Assembly: GCA_902532195.1 (NCBI GenBank)
Contig: CACAHE010000003.1
Coordinates: 1 to 64,000 of the forward strand
Length of the DNA stretch: 64,000 nt
Origin: an uncultured Pelagibacteraceae bacterium
Lineage (GTDB): Bacteria > Pseudomonadota > Alphaproteobacteria > Pelagibacterales > Pelagibacteraceae
Reading direction: 5' to 3'
Both the position numbers and the translations under genes were made by a program. The notes under the pieces are model-generated. The model saw nothing but the letters and a program-made list of their open reading frames with translations. It was not told the DNA's origin and did not search any database. Shown in pieces: positions 9,289-17,908 of this stretch. The first letter of the stretch is position 1, and the number at the start of each line of letters is the position of its first letter.

Positions 9289-10207
9289 TAAGATTTGTAC
9301 CTTTTTTTAATTTGGTACCAAGCATAAATTCTGAAGCTTTTTGAACCTTTTTTCCTTCTCTTTGTATTTCTAAAACTTTAATTGAATTTTCACTACAACT
9401 TATTTCTAAATTTTCATTTAAAATTGTACCAGGGGTACCTTTTGAATTTGAAAATTCTGATTTTAAAATTTTATATCTCTCTCCTTTAAAAACAAACCAG
9501 GCACCTGGAAATGGATACAATCCATTTATTTTTCCAATTATTGTATTAGCGCTTTCATTCCAATTTATTTTGCCCTCAGATTTCTTTATTTTGTTTGCGT
9601 ATGTTGCTTTTGAATGATCTTGGTCAACAAAATTAATACTACCATCATATATACTGTCTAAATCTGTTAAAATTTTTTGAGATGCCAGACTTGCTAAACT
9701 TTCTGATAAATCAGTTGAATTCATATTTTTTGTTATTTTTATTTTATGTTGAGAACAGACTGGTCCTTCATCTAGATTTTCGTTCAATTTCATTAAACTA
9801 ATTCCAGTTTCGTTGTCTAAATTCATTATTGTTCTTTGAATGGGTGCTGCACCTCTCCACTTTGGTAATAATGATGCATGAATATTTATAAATCCATACT
9901 TAGGAATTTTTAAAAAATTTTTTGGGATAATCTGACCGTAAGCAACAACTATGCATAGTTCTGGTTTGATTTTTTTAAAATAATTTTCTTCTTCATAGTT
10001 TTTATTTAAAGTATTTGGTACCCTCACTTCTAAATTTAGTGTTTCTGCAATTAAATTTATTGGTGATTTATTTAATTTTTGACCTCTTTTAGATTTTTGA
10101 GGGGGCTGAGTATAAACTGTAGAGATAGGATAACCATTTTGGTAAAGTGATTTAAGTATGGAAACAGCAAAGTTTGAGGTCCCCATAAATACAATGTTTT
10201 TAAACAT
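9278..10207 (-). CDS. fmt: Methionyl-tRNA formyltransferase
   Basis: A 309-residue enzyme that formylates initiator Met-tRNA using 10-formyltetrahydrofolate. The Rossmann N terminus (FMGTSNFAVSILKSL) and the signature INIHASLLPKWRGAAPIQ, with the catalytic His and the 10-formyl-THF-binding loop, are clear, followed by LMKLNENLDEGPV. The smaller C-terminal tRNA-binding domain begins around residue 205. It lies between def (two bases upstream) and truA (overlapping), the standard def-fmt pairing for making and later removing N-formyl groups. Confidence 0.95.
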   Translation of the reverse strand: MFKNIVFMGTSNFAVSILKSLYQNGYPISTVYTQPPQKSKRGQKLNKSPINLIAETLNLEVRVPNTLNKNYEEENYFKKIKPELCIVVAYGQIIPKNFLKIPKYGFINIHASLLPKWRGAAPIQRTIMNLDNETGISLMKLNENLDEGPVCSQHKIKITKNMNSTDLSESLASLASQKILTDLDSIYDGSINFVDQDHSKATYANKIKKSEGKINWNESANTIIGKINGLYPFPGAWFVFKGERYKILKSEFSNSKGTPGTILNENLEISCSENSIKVLEIQREGKKVQKASEFMLGTKLKKGTNLNDV

Positions 10208-10209
10208 TT

Positions 10210-10737
10210 CTAAACAACAATTCTATCTACTTTATTTTTTTGTTTAGAGAGTTTTTTTATAATCATTGATTTTTTTAGTTTAGATAAATAATCTATAAAT
10301 AAAATACCTTCTAAATGATCCATTTCGTGTTGAATACATGTGGATAGAAGTCCTTCAGCTTTTAATAATTTTTTTTCACCATTATAATCTAAATATTCTA
10401 CTTCACAGTTACTTGGTCTATCTATTTCCGCAAATTGATTTGGAACTGATAAACAGCCTTCTTCATAAGTTGACAAATCAGAATTTTTATTTTTTACAAC
10501 TGGATTAACAAAATACATAGGTTTATTTTCTTTTTTTTCTTTATCTGATATGTCAAGTACAATAATTCTTTTTGGCACTCCAATTTGAATGGCTGCTAGA
10601 CCTATGCCTTTGGCTGAATACATAGTATCAAGCATGTCATCCATTAAGTTTTGTTCTTCTTTACCAACTTGTTCAACTGGTTTGGAAACTTGTCTTAAAA
10701 TTTTATTTGGTTCAGTAATAATGTTTTTTATTGCCAT
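10210..10737 (-). CDS. def: Peptide deformylase
   Basis: A 175-residue metalloenzyme that removes formyl from nascent proteins. All three motifs are present: GIGLAAIQIG (motif 1, with Ile in place of the Pro seen in E. coli), EGCLSVP with metal ligand Cys95, and QHEMDHLEG with His137, Glu138 and His141. Length and the intact motifs indicate an active class I enzyme. It leads the def-fmt-truA operon on the minus strand. Confidence 0.95.
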   Translation of the reverse strand: MAIKNIITEPNKILRQVSKPVEQVGKEEQNLMDDMLDTMYSAKGIGLAAIQIGVPKRIIVLDISDKEKKENKPMYFVNPVVKNKNSDLSTYEEGCLSVPNQFAEIDRPSNCEVEYLDYNGEKKLLKAEGLLSTCIQHEMDHLEGILFIDYLSKLKKSMIIKKLSKQKNKVDRIVV

Positions 10738-10758
10738 ATTTTTATTTTATTATAATTT

Positions 10759-12522
10759 TTATACTTTTAAAGGAAGAACTTTTAAAAGAATATTGTTTCT
10801 TAAAGGATCAATATTTAACTGATTTAAAGTACTAATTATAAAATATATTGTTTCTGGCCCAAGATCGTTTAGTTCATCTTCTCCAATAATTTCAGCGATT
10901 CTCAACAAAACAAAGCCTACTTCATTGTTATTTATAAGCAATTGAATATCGGTGGGTATATCAGATTGATTAAATTCAAATAAATTTTCGTATTTCTTCA
11001 ATATTTTTACCCCATCAGATGTTAAAGATTCCAATATCATTAGGTCTTTTATTGAAACAAAATAATTTTTATTTTTTTTAATTTTTTTAATTATATCGTT
11101 AGTATCTTTTTCAATTTTTGCTAATTCATAATCTTCTTTAAAATAATTTAAAAGCTTAGACTGATGAATTACTTTATTATTAATTTTAATTTTTTTATTT
11201 AAATCTTTTTCATTTTTTAAATTAACCATATAAAAACTGGTATAATTAGAAGGAACTTGCTCTTTATCTATTTTTTGAAGAATATTTTTTAATTCAATGG
11301 TAAATGCATTATTTAAATTTTGTTCTTCAAACGAATTTTTTAATTTTGATGACAAGTTTAATATTTGATTGGTGTCATTTGATAGCAATAACCTTTGGTA
11401 AATTAGAGCTCTACCTTCAGATGGAGGTAAAAGTTTGTAAGACTCTTGAACATTGATTAATTGGTTAATATTAAATTTAAACCTTTTATACAATTCAAGT
11501 AAATCATTCTCTTTATAATTCCCTTCATGCACAGCTTGTTCTATTAGCAATATTTCATCATGATTTTCTAAATCTATTTCATTAATATTTTCAAACAAAT
11601 TTGATGAAGATAAATATTTCCATATAATTTGTGAAGTTTTTTTAGTTGGTTTATATTTAAAATCTAAAATTGTTCTATGCGATAAATGAAATTCTAAAAT
11701 ATTTTTTTCAGATATTTCATCTTTGGAAACTTCTGAATAACCCATTAAAATGTTAAATTTATTTTCAAAAAAAACATCATTAAAATTACTTTCTTTAACA
11801 AGATCAAACAAAAGTTGAGCCTCTTCTCTGTTACCCCGATTTATCAAACAATAAATTTTAAATTTTATTAAATAGTCATCATCAATTATATTTACATCAT
11901 CAAATATTTTACAAGCATTTTCTAAGTCCGAGTCACTTAGATAGCTTTCAACATAATATTTAATTAATTTTGAATTATTTGGACTATTCGGATTTTTAAT
12001 CAAATAAGATTTAATTAAATCTAAATTATTATTTTTTAATAAATAATTTAATTTAAAGTTAATAAACTCTGCTTCAGAAATATTTTTAGAGGGTATATAT
12101 GAATTAGTTAATAATGATATTTTTATTAATTCATTTGTATCTTTTGAAAATTCTATTTTTTCAAGTCTTTTTAAAATTTTAATTAAATCTTCTCCATTAG
12201 AATTTGACCACATATCAATTGAAAGGCCATAATCTGATGGATCATAAATACCAGCAAGATTTATATTGGCATTAACATCTTCATCTTTTATTACTTCCAA
12301 ATTTGTAGTATCGATTTTTCCAAAATCTATTTTTAAATTTAATTCAGGTTGTAAATTTTCTGAATTTATTTCATTATCACTTTCTTCAATTTCTTTTTTT
12401 TCTTCTATATTCCAGATATCAACTGCTTCTTCTTCTGCATGTAGAGAATTTATATTTGAAAATAATACTATAGTGAGCAAAATTGGTAAAAAAATTTTAC
12501 TTAACAATTTTGATTTTTTCAT
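10759..12522 (-). CDS. Exported helical protein of unknown function (587 aa)
   Basis: I do not recognise this gene with certainty. The start is taken at 12522 (MKKSKLLSKIFLPILLTIVL) because the 18 residues upstream are non-coding in character and this start gives a good signal peptide, with a likely cleavage after LHA near residue 30. The mature part is acidic at its N terminus, then rich in Leu, Ile, Asn, Lys and Glu in a helical-repeat style reminiscent of TPR or HEAT solenoids, with no later membrane segment. The position beside aroK recalls proteins labelled 'antifreeze glycopeptide polyprotein' in some alphaproteobacteria, but that is a weak impression. It overlaps the upstream small membrane protein by 26 bases. 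Confidence 0.7.
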   Translation of the reverse strand: MKKSKLLSKIFLPILLTIVLFSNINSLHAEEEAVDIWNIEEKKEIEESDNEINSENLQPELNLKIDFGKIDTTNLEVIKDEDVNANINLAGIYDPSDYGLSIDMWSNSNGEDLIKILKRLEKIEFSKDTNELIKISLLTNSYIPSKNISEAEFINFKLNYLLKNNNLDLIKSYLIKNPNSPNNSKLIKYYVESYLSDSDLENACKIFDDVNIIDDDYLIKFKIYCLINRGNREEAQLLFDLVKESNFNDVFFENKFNILMGYSEVSKDEISEKNILEFHLSHRTILDFKYKPTKKTSQIIWKYLSSSNLFENINEIDLENHDEILLIEQAVHEGNYKENDLLELYKRFKFNINQLINVQESYKLLPPSEGRALIYQRLLLSNDTNQILNLSSKLKNSFEEQNLNNAFTIELKNILQKIDKEQVPSNYTSFYMVNLKNEKDLNKKIKINNKVIHQSKLLNYFKEDYELAKIEKDTNDIIKKIKKNKNYFVSIKDLMILESLTSDGVKILKKYENLFEFNQSDIPTDIQLLINNNEVGFVLLRIAEIIGEDELNDLGPETIYFIISTLNQLNIDPLRNNILLKVLPLKV

Positions 12523-12682
12523 TAGGTATAGTTTTTTGAATTTGTTTAGTTGGAGATGGAAAGTCAATTCTATCAATTAGAACAACTATTACTAATAACA
12601 ACAATAAAAACAAAAAAACTTTGATTAAAAGTTTAATTGTAAATCCAAGACTTCCAGCTCTTGTTTTTTTTTGAAATTGCAT
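12497..12682 (-). CDS. Small single-pass membrane protein of unknown function
   Basis: A 61-residue protein with a basic N terminus (MQFQKKTRAGSLGF), one strong transmembrane segment (about residues 15-37, KLLIKVFLFLLLLLVIVVLI) and a polar 24-residue tail. Positive-inside reasoning puts the N terminus in the cytoplasm. Its 3' end overlaps the first codons of the exported 587-residue protein, so the two are probably translated together and may act at the same membrane site. I know of no named family for it. Its start codon lies 58 bases from that of aroK, which is divergent. Confidence 0.6.
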   Translation of the reverse strand: MQFQKKTRAGSLGFTIKLLIKVFLFLLLLLVIVVLIDRIDFPSPTKQIQKTIPNEKIKIVK

Positions 12683-12740
12683 ATACCGTTAAATAATTTC
12701 AAATTAAGACATATTTGTGTTTTTTCAACAAAAAGAACAT

Positions 12741-13265
12741 ATGGAATCAAATAAAAATCTAGTTTTGGTAGGCATGATGGGCTCTGGAAAATCAACAATT
12801 GGATATCTATTATCAAAAAAACTTAATATAAAATTTGTTGATATAGATCGGTATATTGAGAAAGAAGTTGGACTTAAAATAACTGATATTTTCCATAAAA
12901 AGGGTGAAAACTATTTTAGAGAAATTGAAGAAAAAATTAGTCTACAAATCATGAAAATAAATAATCAAATAATAGCTTTAGGCGGCGGCGGATTTATGAA
13001 TCAAAAAATTAGAAGTGAAATAATGGCTAATCATTTATCTTTTTGGTTAAATTGGAGTAATTTTACTCTTATAAAAAGGTTAAAAACAAGTAAAAAAAGA
13101 CCTTTGATATTAAATTTGTCTGAAAAAGAAGTTAAAAAAATTATTTATGAAAGGTCTAAAATTTACTCTAAAGCAAATTATAAAATAAACTGTGAAAAGT
13201 TTTCTAAAAATGAGATAGTAAAAAAAATAATAAATATTTATGATGAGCACAAAATTATTGATTAA
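12741..13265 (+). CDS. aroK: Shikimate kinase
   Basis: A 174-residue P-loop kinase phosphorylating shikimate in aromatic amino-acid synthesis. Walker A is GMMGSGKSTIG near the N terminus; the shikimate-binding Asp lies in FVDIDRYIE; GGGGF is the second binding loop; the lid and adenine-binding region follow (KTSKKRPLI...YERSKIY). I chose the ATG at 12741 rather than the in-frame GTG at 12717, because it gives the usual spacing to the P-loop and has a purine-rich AAAAAGAA upstream. It overlaps aroB by 26 bases. Confidence 0.94.
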   Translation: MESNKNLVLVGMMGSGKSTIGYLLSKKLNIKFVDIDRYIEKEVGLKITDIFHKKGENYFREIEEKISLQIMKINNQIIALGGGGFMNQKIRSEIMANHLSFWLNWSNFTLIKRLKTSKKRPLILNLSEKEVKKIIYERSKIYSKANYKINCEKFSKNEIVKKIINIYDEHKIID

Positions 13266-14334
13266 AACTAAGTCCAAAAATTATCCAATTTTTATTGGTA
13301 AAAATATTTTAAAAAAAATTAAAAATATATTCAAATCTAATAATATTAATTTTAACAAATGTTTTATTGTTGTAGATAAAAAAGTTCCTAAGAAAAATTT
13401 AATAATTTTAAAAAAAAATATAAAATGTAAAAAAATAATAGTTTATTTATTAAATTCTAGTGAAAAAAATAAAAATCAAAATACCATTAATAAAATATTA
13501 GAAAAACTATTTAAATATAATTTTAAAAGAAATGATATTATTATTTCTCTAGGAGGAGGAATAACTGGGGATGTTTCAGGATATGCGGCTAGTATATTTA
13601 AAAGAGGTTTAAAATTTGTTAATATCCCAACTACTTTGCTGTCACAGGTAGATGCATCAATAGGTGGTAAAACAGGAATAAATAATAAATATGGAAAAAA
13701 TTTAATTGGATCTTTTTATAACCCAGACCTTGTAATATCTGATATTAATTTATTAAAAAGTTTGCCTAAAAGAGAAATAGTATGTGGATACGGTGAAATT
13801 TTAAAACACTCAATTATTTCTAAAAGAAAAATATTTAATTTTTTAAATAAAAATAAATTAAAAATATTAAATTTAAAAAGCCCATATATTGAAAAAGCAA
13901 TTTTAGATAGCTGTAAAATTAAAAAAAAAATAGTTGAACTTGATGAAAAGGAAAAAAAATTAAGAAAAGTTTTAAACTTTGGTCATACATTCGCTCATGC
14001 TTATGAAGCTGCGATGGGTTATTCTAAAAAACTTAATCATGGTGAAGCTGTTATTTTGGGTATAAAAACTGCTGCTAAATTCAGTTTAGAAAGTAAATTT
14101 TTGTCAAAAAAAAATTATAATATTATATCTTCTCACATTGATGGAATAAAAATTAATCAAAAGTTTAAAGATATATTAATAAAAAAAAAATTGAATAGAA
14201 TTTTAAATTTTATGTCTTCTGATAAAAAAAATATTTCAAATGAAATTAATTTAATATTACTTAGAGATATTGGAAAACCAGTAATTAATAAAAATTTTAA
14301 ATTAGAAAAAATAAGACAATTTTTTACTAAATAA
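13240..14334 (+). CDS. aroB: 3-Dehydroquinate synthase
   Basis: A 364-residue NAD- and zinc-dependent enzyme converting DAHP to 3-dehydroquinate, the second step of the shikimate route. Landmarks are SLGGGITGDVSGYAAS (NAD loop), IPTTLLSQVDASIGGKTGIN, NLIGSFYNP, CGYGEILKHS (Glu zinc ligand) and NFGHTFAHAYE with the His ligands, plus LNHGEAV. It overlaps aroK, forming the standard aroK-aroB pair. Either of two consecutive ATGs could be the start. It ends one base before the convergent bolA-like gene. Confidence 0.96.
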   Translation: MMSTKLLIKTKSKNYPIFIGKNILKKIKNIFKSNNINFNKCFIVVDKKVPKKNLIILKKNIKCKKIIVYLLNSSEKNKNQNTINKILEKLFKYNFKRNDIIISLGGGITGDVSGYAASIFKRGLKFVNIPTTLLSQVDASIGGKTGINNKYGKNLIGSFYNPDLVISDINLLKSLPKREIVCGYGEILKHSIISKRKIFNFLNKNKLKILNLKSPYIEKAILDSCKIKKKIVELDEKEKKLRKVLNFGHTFAHAYEAAMGYSKKLNHGEAVILGIKTAAKFSLESKFLSKKNYNIISSHIDGIKINQKFKDILIKKKLNRILNFMSSDKKNISNEINLILLRDIGKPVINKNFKLEKIRQFFTK

Positions 14335-14595
14335 TTACTTAATTATAATTTGAATTGAATGGATAAATTCTTTTAATTCTTTTTCTAAAATTTTATATAT
14401 AATTTTATTTGATTCTATTTTATTTAATTCCTTCATACTTGTAGAATTTATTTTGATTTTGATATGAAACTTTCCACTACTATGATTTTTGTGGTTTTTG
14501 TGTAAGAATGTTTTATCTTCCACAACTATTTTGTCACAAGATATATTCTTTTCGATTTTTTTTTTTACAATTTCAATTAATTCATTAATATTCAT
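14335..14595 (-). CDS. BolA/IbaG-family protein
   Basis: An 86-residue protein with the BolA layout: N-terminal helix (NELIEIVKKKIEKN), VVEDKTFLHKNHKNHSSGKFHIKIKI in place of the family's D-S-H-GH..THF segment, and a C-terminal IHSIQI with the conserved His. The internal RHR triplet usual in BolA is not seen (the sequence reads KIESNK). BolA proteins work with monothiol glutaredoxins in iron-sulfur handling. The position divergent from the dnaJ-cobS-cobT cluster, with only 21 bases between start codons, is the usual alphaproteobacterial arrangement and supports the call. Confidence 0.75.
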   Translation of the reverse strand: MNINELIEIVKKKIEKNISCDKIVVEDKTFLHKNHKNHSSGKFHIKIKINSTSMKELNKIESNKIIYKILEKELKEFIHSIQIIIK

Positions 14596-14616
14596 TATAT
14601 AAAAAGAATATATATC

Positions 14617-15144
14617 ATGGAAAATATTTGCAATTGGGATAATTGTTCAGAAAAAGGTCAATATAAAGCACCAGTTGAAAAAGATAATAGTAAAAAGTAT
14701 ATGCTGCTTTGTTTAAAACACGTTAAAGAATTCAATAAAAATTGGAATTATTTTTCAGGTATGAATGATGCTGAAGTTTGTGAATTTATTAAATCTGATA
14801 TGACTTGGCATAAACCTACCCAAGGATTTTCATCATCTGACAATTTTTTTAAAATATTATGGAAAACCACATTGGCAGATGAATTATCAAGATCAAATTT
14901 TAAACATCAATTTAAACAATATAATCAAGTTAAATTTTCTCAAAATGATATAAAGGCATTTAGCATATTAGGATTATCTGTAGGATTAAAATGGGAATAT
15001 ATTCAAAAAAAATTTAAAAAACTTGTCAAAAAATTTCACCCTGATATGAATTTAGGAAATAAAAAATATGAAGATAAACTAAAAGTAATTACTTTTGCTT
15101 ATACTCAGTTAAAAAATACATATAGGATAAACATTGACACCTAA
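14617..15144 (+). CDS. J-domain protein
   Basis: A 175-residue protein with a C-terminal J domain (about residues 108-172). The HPD tripeptide is intact in KKLVKKFHPDMNLGN, so it can stimulate an Hsp70 partner. The N-terminal half has Cys-containing segments (CNWDNCSEKGQYKAP and a later LCLKHVKEF) that may bind a metal, and the Trp-rich stretch typical of the short DnaJ-like proteins encoded just before cobS. Its 3' end overlaps the cobS start by 11 bases. A client is not known; the linkage suggests a link to CobS/CobT assembly, which is inference. Confidence 0.85.
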   Translation: MENICNWDNCSEKGQYKAPVEKDNSKKYMLLCLKHVKEFNKNWNYFSGMNDAEVCEFIKSDMTWHKPTQGFSSSDNFFKILWKTTLADELSRSNFKHQFKQYNQVKFSQNDIKAFSILGLSVGLKWEYIQKKFKKLVKKFHPDMNLGNKKYEDKLKVITFAYTQLKNTYRINIDT

Positions 15145-16108
15145 TTTAAATATTACACCGGATATAAAAATATCTGTAAAACAAACTTTTGGATTCGATA
15201 GTGATATGGAAATAGAAGCTTTTTCAAAAAAAAGTGAATACGTGCCTACTATAGACCCAGATTATATATTCGATCGTGATACAACTTTAGCAATACTAAG
15301 TGGTTTTTCAAATAATAAAAAAGTAATTGTACATGGATATCATGGAACAGGTAAAAGCACTCATATCACTCAAGTTGCTGCAAGATTAAATTGGCCTTGT
15401 ATAAGAATAAACTTGGACTCACATATAAGTAGAATAGATTTAATTGGAAAAGATGCCATTGTATTAAAAGATGGGAAGCAAATTACAGAATTTAAAGAGG
15501 GAATTTTACCTTGGTCATTTCAAAATCCAGTTGCTTTAGTCTTTGATGAATACGACGCAGGAAGAAGTGATGTTATGTTTGTATTGCAAAGAATTCTTGA
15601 AAGTGATGGATCGTTTACACTTTTAGATAAAAACAAAGTAGTAAAACAAAATAAATATTTTAGATTATTTGCTACTGCTAATACTATTGGCTTAGGTGAT
15701 ACTACAGGATTATACACTGGAACTCAGCAAATTAATCAAGCTCAACTTGATAGATGGGAAATAGTTACTTCATTAAATTATTTAAGTTTGGAAAAAGAAA
15801 TGGAAATAGTTTTAGCAAAAAATAAAAAATTAAATAGCACTAAAGGTAAAGAAAAAGTAGCAAATATGATAAAAGTTGCTTCTTTAACTAGAAAAGGTTT
15901 TATAGCTGGAGATATATCAACAGTAATGAGTCCACGTACCGTGCTAAACTGGGTAAACAATACAGATATTTTTGGAGATATAGGATATGCCTTTAGAGTT
16001 ACTTTTTTAAATAAATGTGACGAAATTGAAAAAAATACAATTGCTGAATACTATCAAAGATGTTTTGGTGAAGACTTGCCAGAATCCCTTGTTAATGTTC
16101 ATAAATAA
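15134..16108 (+). CDS. cobS: CobS-type AAA+ ATPase (cobaltochelatase subunit family)
   Basis: A 324-residue MoxR-like AAA+ ATPase that matches CobS closely: N-terminal SVKQTFGFDSDMEIEAF, Walker A GYHGTGKST (68-76), the run NLDSHISRIDLIGKDAIVLK, Walker B LVFDEYDAG (135-143), sensor FATANTIGLGD and GTQQINQAQLDRW. The start is a TTG (15134) inside the dnaJ gene; the next ATG would remove a conserved segment. In the aerobic B12 route CobS and CobT drive cobalt insertion by CobN. No other cob genes are in this window. Confidence 0.93.
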   Translation: MTPNLNITPDIKISVKQTFGFDSDMEIEAFSKKSEYVPTIDPDYIFDRDTTLAILSGFSNNKKVIVHGYHGTGKSTHITQVAARLNWPCIRINLDSHISRIDLIGKDAIVLKDGKQITEFKEGILPWSFQNPVALVFDEYDAGRSDVMFVLQRILESDGSFTLLDKNKVVKQNKYFRLFATANTIGLGDTTGLYTGTQQINQAQLDRWEIVTSLNYLSLEKEMEIVLAKNKKLNSTKGKEKVANMIKVASLTRKGFIAGDISTVMSPRTVLNWVNNTDIFGDIGYAFRVTFLNKCDEIEKNTIAEYYQRCFGEDLPESLVNVHK

Positions 16109-17908
16109 ATGAACAAAGAAGATAATCACAAAGAAAAATTTAAACAGGCACTTATTTCAACAATTAAAGTTATTTCTGAAGACTTTAAAATTGAAAAAAA
16201 AAATAAAAAAAATTTTAGTTCTGAAAATTTTAATTTTTTCGAGCTAGATAATCTTAACAATAAAAATGACTATATTAAATTACGAGCAAATACTGACTCG
16301 GAAGCACTAAAAATAAAATTCTCAAATTTTGAAATTTATAAAAAAAATTTGCCAAAAAATTCTTCTTGCAAAGGCTTATATGATATTGCAGAAAAAATAA
16401 GATACGAAACTCTAGGAAAAAAAATGCTTAAAGGGATATCTAAAAATTTACATGAAAACTATGAATATCAAACTTTAATTAAAAGAAAAGATCAGCTTAA
16501 AACCAAAAAAGATGTTGAAATTTCAGAAGCATTTGAGCTTTATATGTTACAAAATCTCTTTGGTTTAAAATTAAATTCATTGTCGAAAAAAATATTAAGT
16601 TTTTGGGAAAATGAATTCAAGTCATCGATAGGTAAACACTTAAAATATTTTAACGAAAATTTAGAAAATCAGGATGCTTATAATGAAAAATTTTCTAAAA
16701 TATTACAACAAATGGATATTTTTGAAGATGATAAAAATGAAAAGAATGAAACTCAAAACAATGAAAATGATAATGATAATAATTTAAATCAGGATGACGA
16801 ATCAGAAAATCAAGATCAACAAGAAAAAAGGAAGGAAGAAGAAAGTGAAAGTGGTATAGATTCTGACTATGATTTTAATGATTATAAAATTGACGAACAA
16901 TTAGTAGATACAGATTCAAATAATCCAAATTTAGAAAAGATCCTTCAAAAAAATAATTTATTAATCAATAATAAAGATTATAAAATATTTACTACAGAAT
17001 TTGATGAGACTACTAAAGCAGAAAATCTTGAGAATGCAGAAGAAATTTTAAAACTAAGAAAAAGTTTAGACCAACAATTAATTAGTTTTCAGGATTTAAT
17101 CACTAAATTAGCAAATAAACTTCAGAGACAACTACTTGCTAAACAAAACAGATCATGGGAGTTTGATTTAGAAGAAGGGTTATTAGATAGTTCAAAATTG
17201 TCAAGAGTAGTAATGGATCCATATAATTCTTTATCATTCAAAAAGGAAAAAGATTTAGATTTTAAAGATACGATAGTTACATTATTAATCGATAATTCAG
17301 GATCAATGAGGGGTAGACCGATTACCATTGCAGCTCTTTGTGCAGATATATTGTCTAGAACGCTTGAAAGATGTTCGGTAAAAGTTGAAATACTTGGATT
17401 TACAACAAAAAATTGGAAAGGCGGTAAGAGCAGAGAAGATTGGAATAAAAAAAATAAACTCAAACATCCGGGGAGACTTAATGATTTAAGACATATTATT
17501 TATAAAAGTGCAGATACACACTGGAGACAATCAAAAAAAAATTTAGGTTTGATGCTTAAAGAAGGTCTTCTCAAAGAAAATATAGATGGTGAGGCAATAT
17601 TATGGGCGTACAACAGATTAAAAAAAAGAAAAGAGGAAAGAAAAATATTAATGGTAATATCAGATGGAGCTCCAGTAGATGACTCTACTTTATCTGTAAA
17701 CTCAGGAGATTATTTAGAGAGACATCTCAAAAAAGTAGTTAAAATAATTGAGTCTAAAAGTAATATAGAAATTTTAGCAATAGGAATAGGTCATGATGTT
17801 TCTAGATATTATAATAAAGCAATAAAAATAACCGATGTTCAAGAATTAGGTGATGTTATGATTGGACAACTAAGTAAACTATTTGATAATAAGAAAGAGC
17901 TCCATTAA
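16109..17908 (+). CDS. cobT: CobT-type VWA-domain protein (cobaltochelatase subunit family)
   Basis: A 599-residue CobT. The N-terminal half is helical; residues about 205-270 form a long acidic, Asn/Glu/Asp-rich tract; the C-terminal VWA domain has the metal-ion adhesion motif DNSGS (395-399) followed by [21 protein letters not shown], and then [16 protein letters not shown], all typical of CobT. It starts directly at the cobS stop, as for partners in one ATPase-VWA complex. Its 3' end overlaps convergent regB by four bases. Confidence 0.93.
   Translation: MNKEDNHKEKFKQALISTIKVISEDFKIEKKNKKNFSSENFNFFELDNLNNKNDYIKLRANTDSEALKIKFSNFEIYKKNLPKNSSCKGLYDIAEKIRYETLGKKMLKGISKNLHENYEYQTLIKRKDQLKTKKDVEISEAFELYMLQNLFGLKLNSLSKKILSFWENEFKSSIGKHLKYFNENLENQDAYNEKFSKILQQMDIFEDDKNEKNETQNNENDNDNNLNQDDESENQDQQEKRKEEESESGIDSDYDFNDYKIDEQLVDTDSNNPNLEKILQKNNLLINNKDYKIFTTEFDETTKAENLENAEEILKLRKSLDQQLISFQDLITKLANKLQRQLLAKQNRSWEFDLEEGLLDSSKLSRVVMDPYNSLSFKKEKDLDFKDTIVTLLIDNSGSMRGRPITIAALCADILSRTLERCSVKVEILGFTTKNWKGGKSREDWNKKNKLKHPGRLNDLRHIIYKSADTHWRQSKKNLGLMLKEGLLKENIDGEAILWAYNRLKKRKEERKILMVISDGAPVDDSTLSVNSGDYLERHLKKVVKIIESKSNIEILAIGIGHDVSRYYNKAIKITDVQELGDVMIGQLSKLFDNKKELH

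Noticed and set aside
12523..12576. Longer N terminus for the 587-aa exported protein, as well as similar extensions of gltD, the Gfo/Idh protein and the acyl-CoA synthetase
   Set aside because: The extensions are low in conserved features, would bury a signal peptide or nucleotide-binding start, or run into a tRNA gene.
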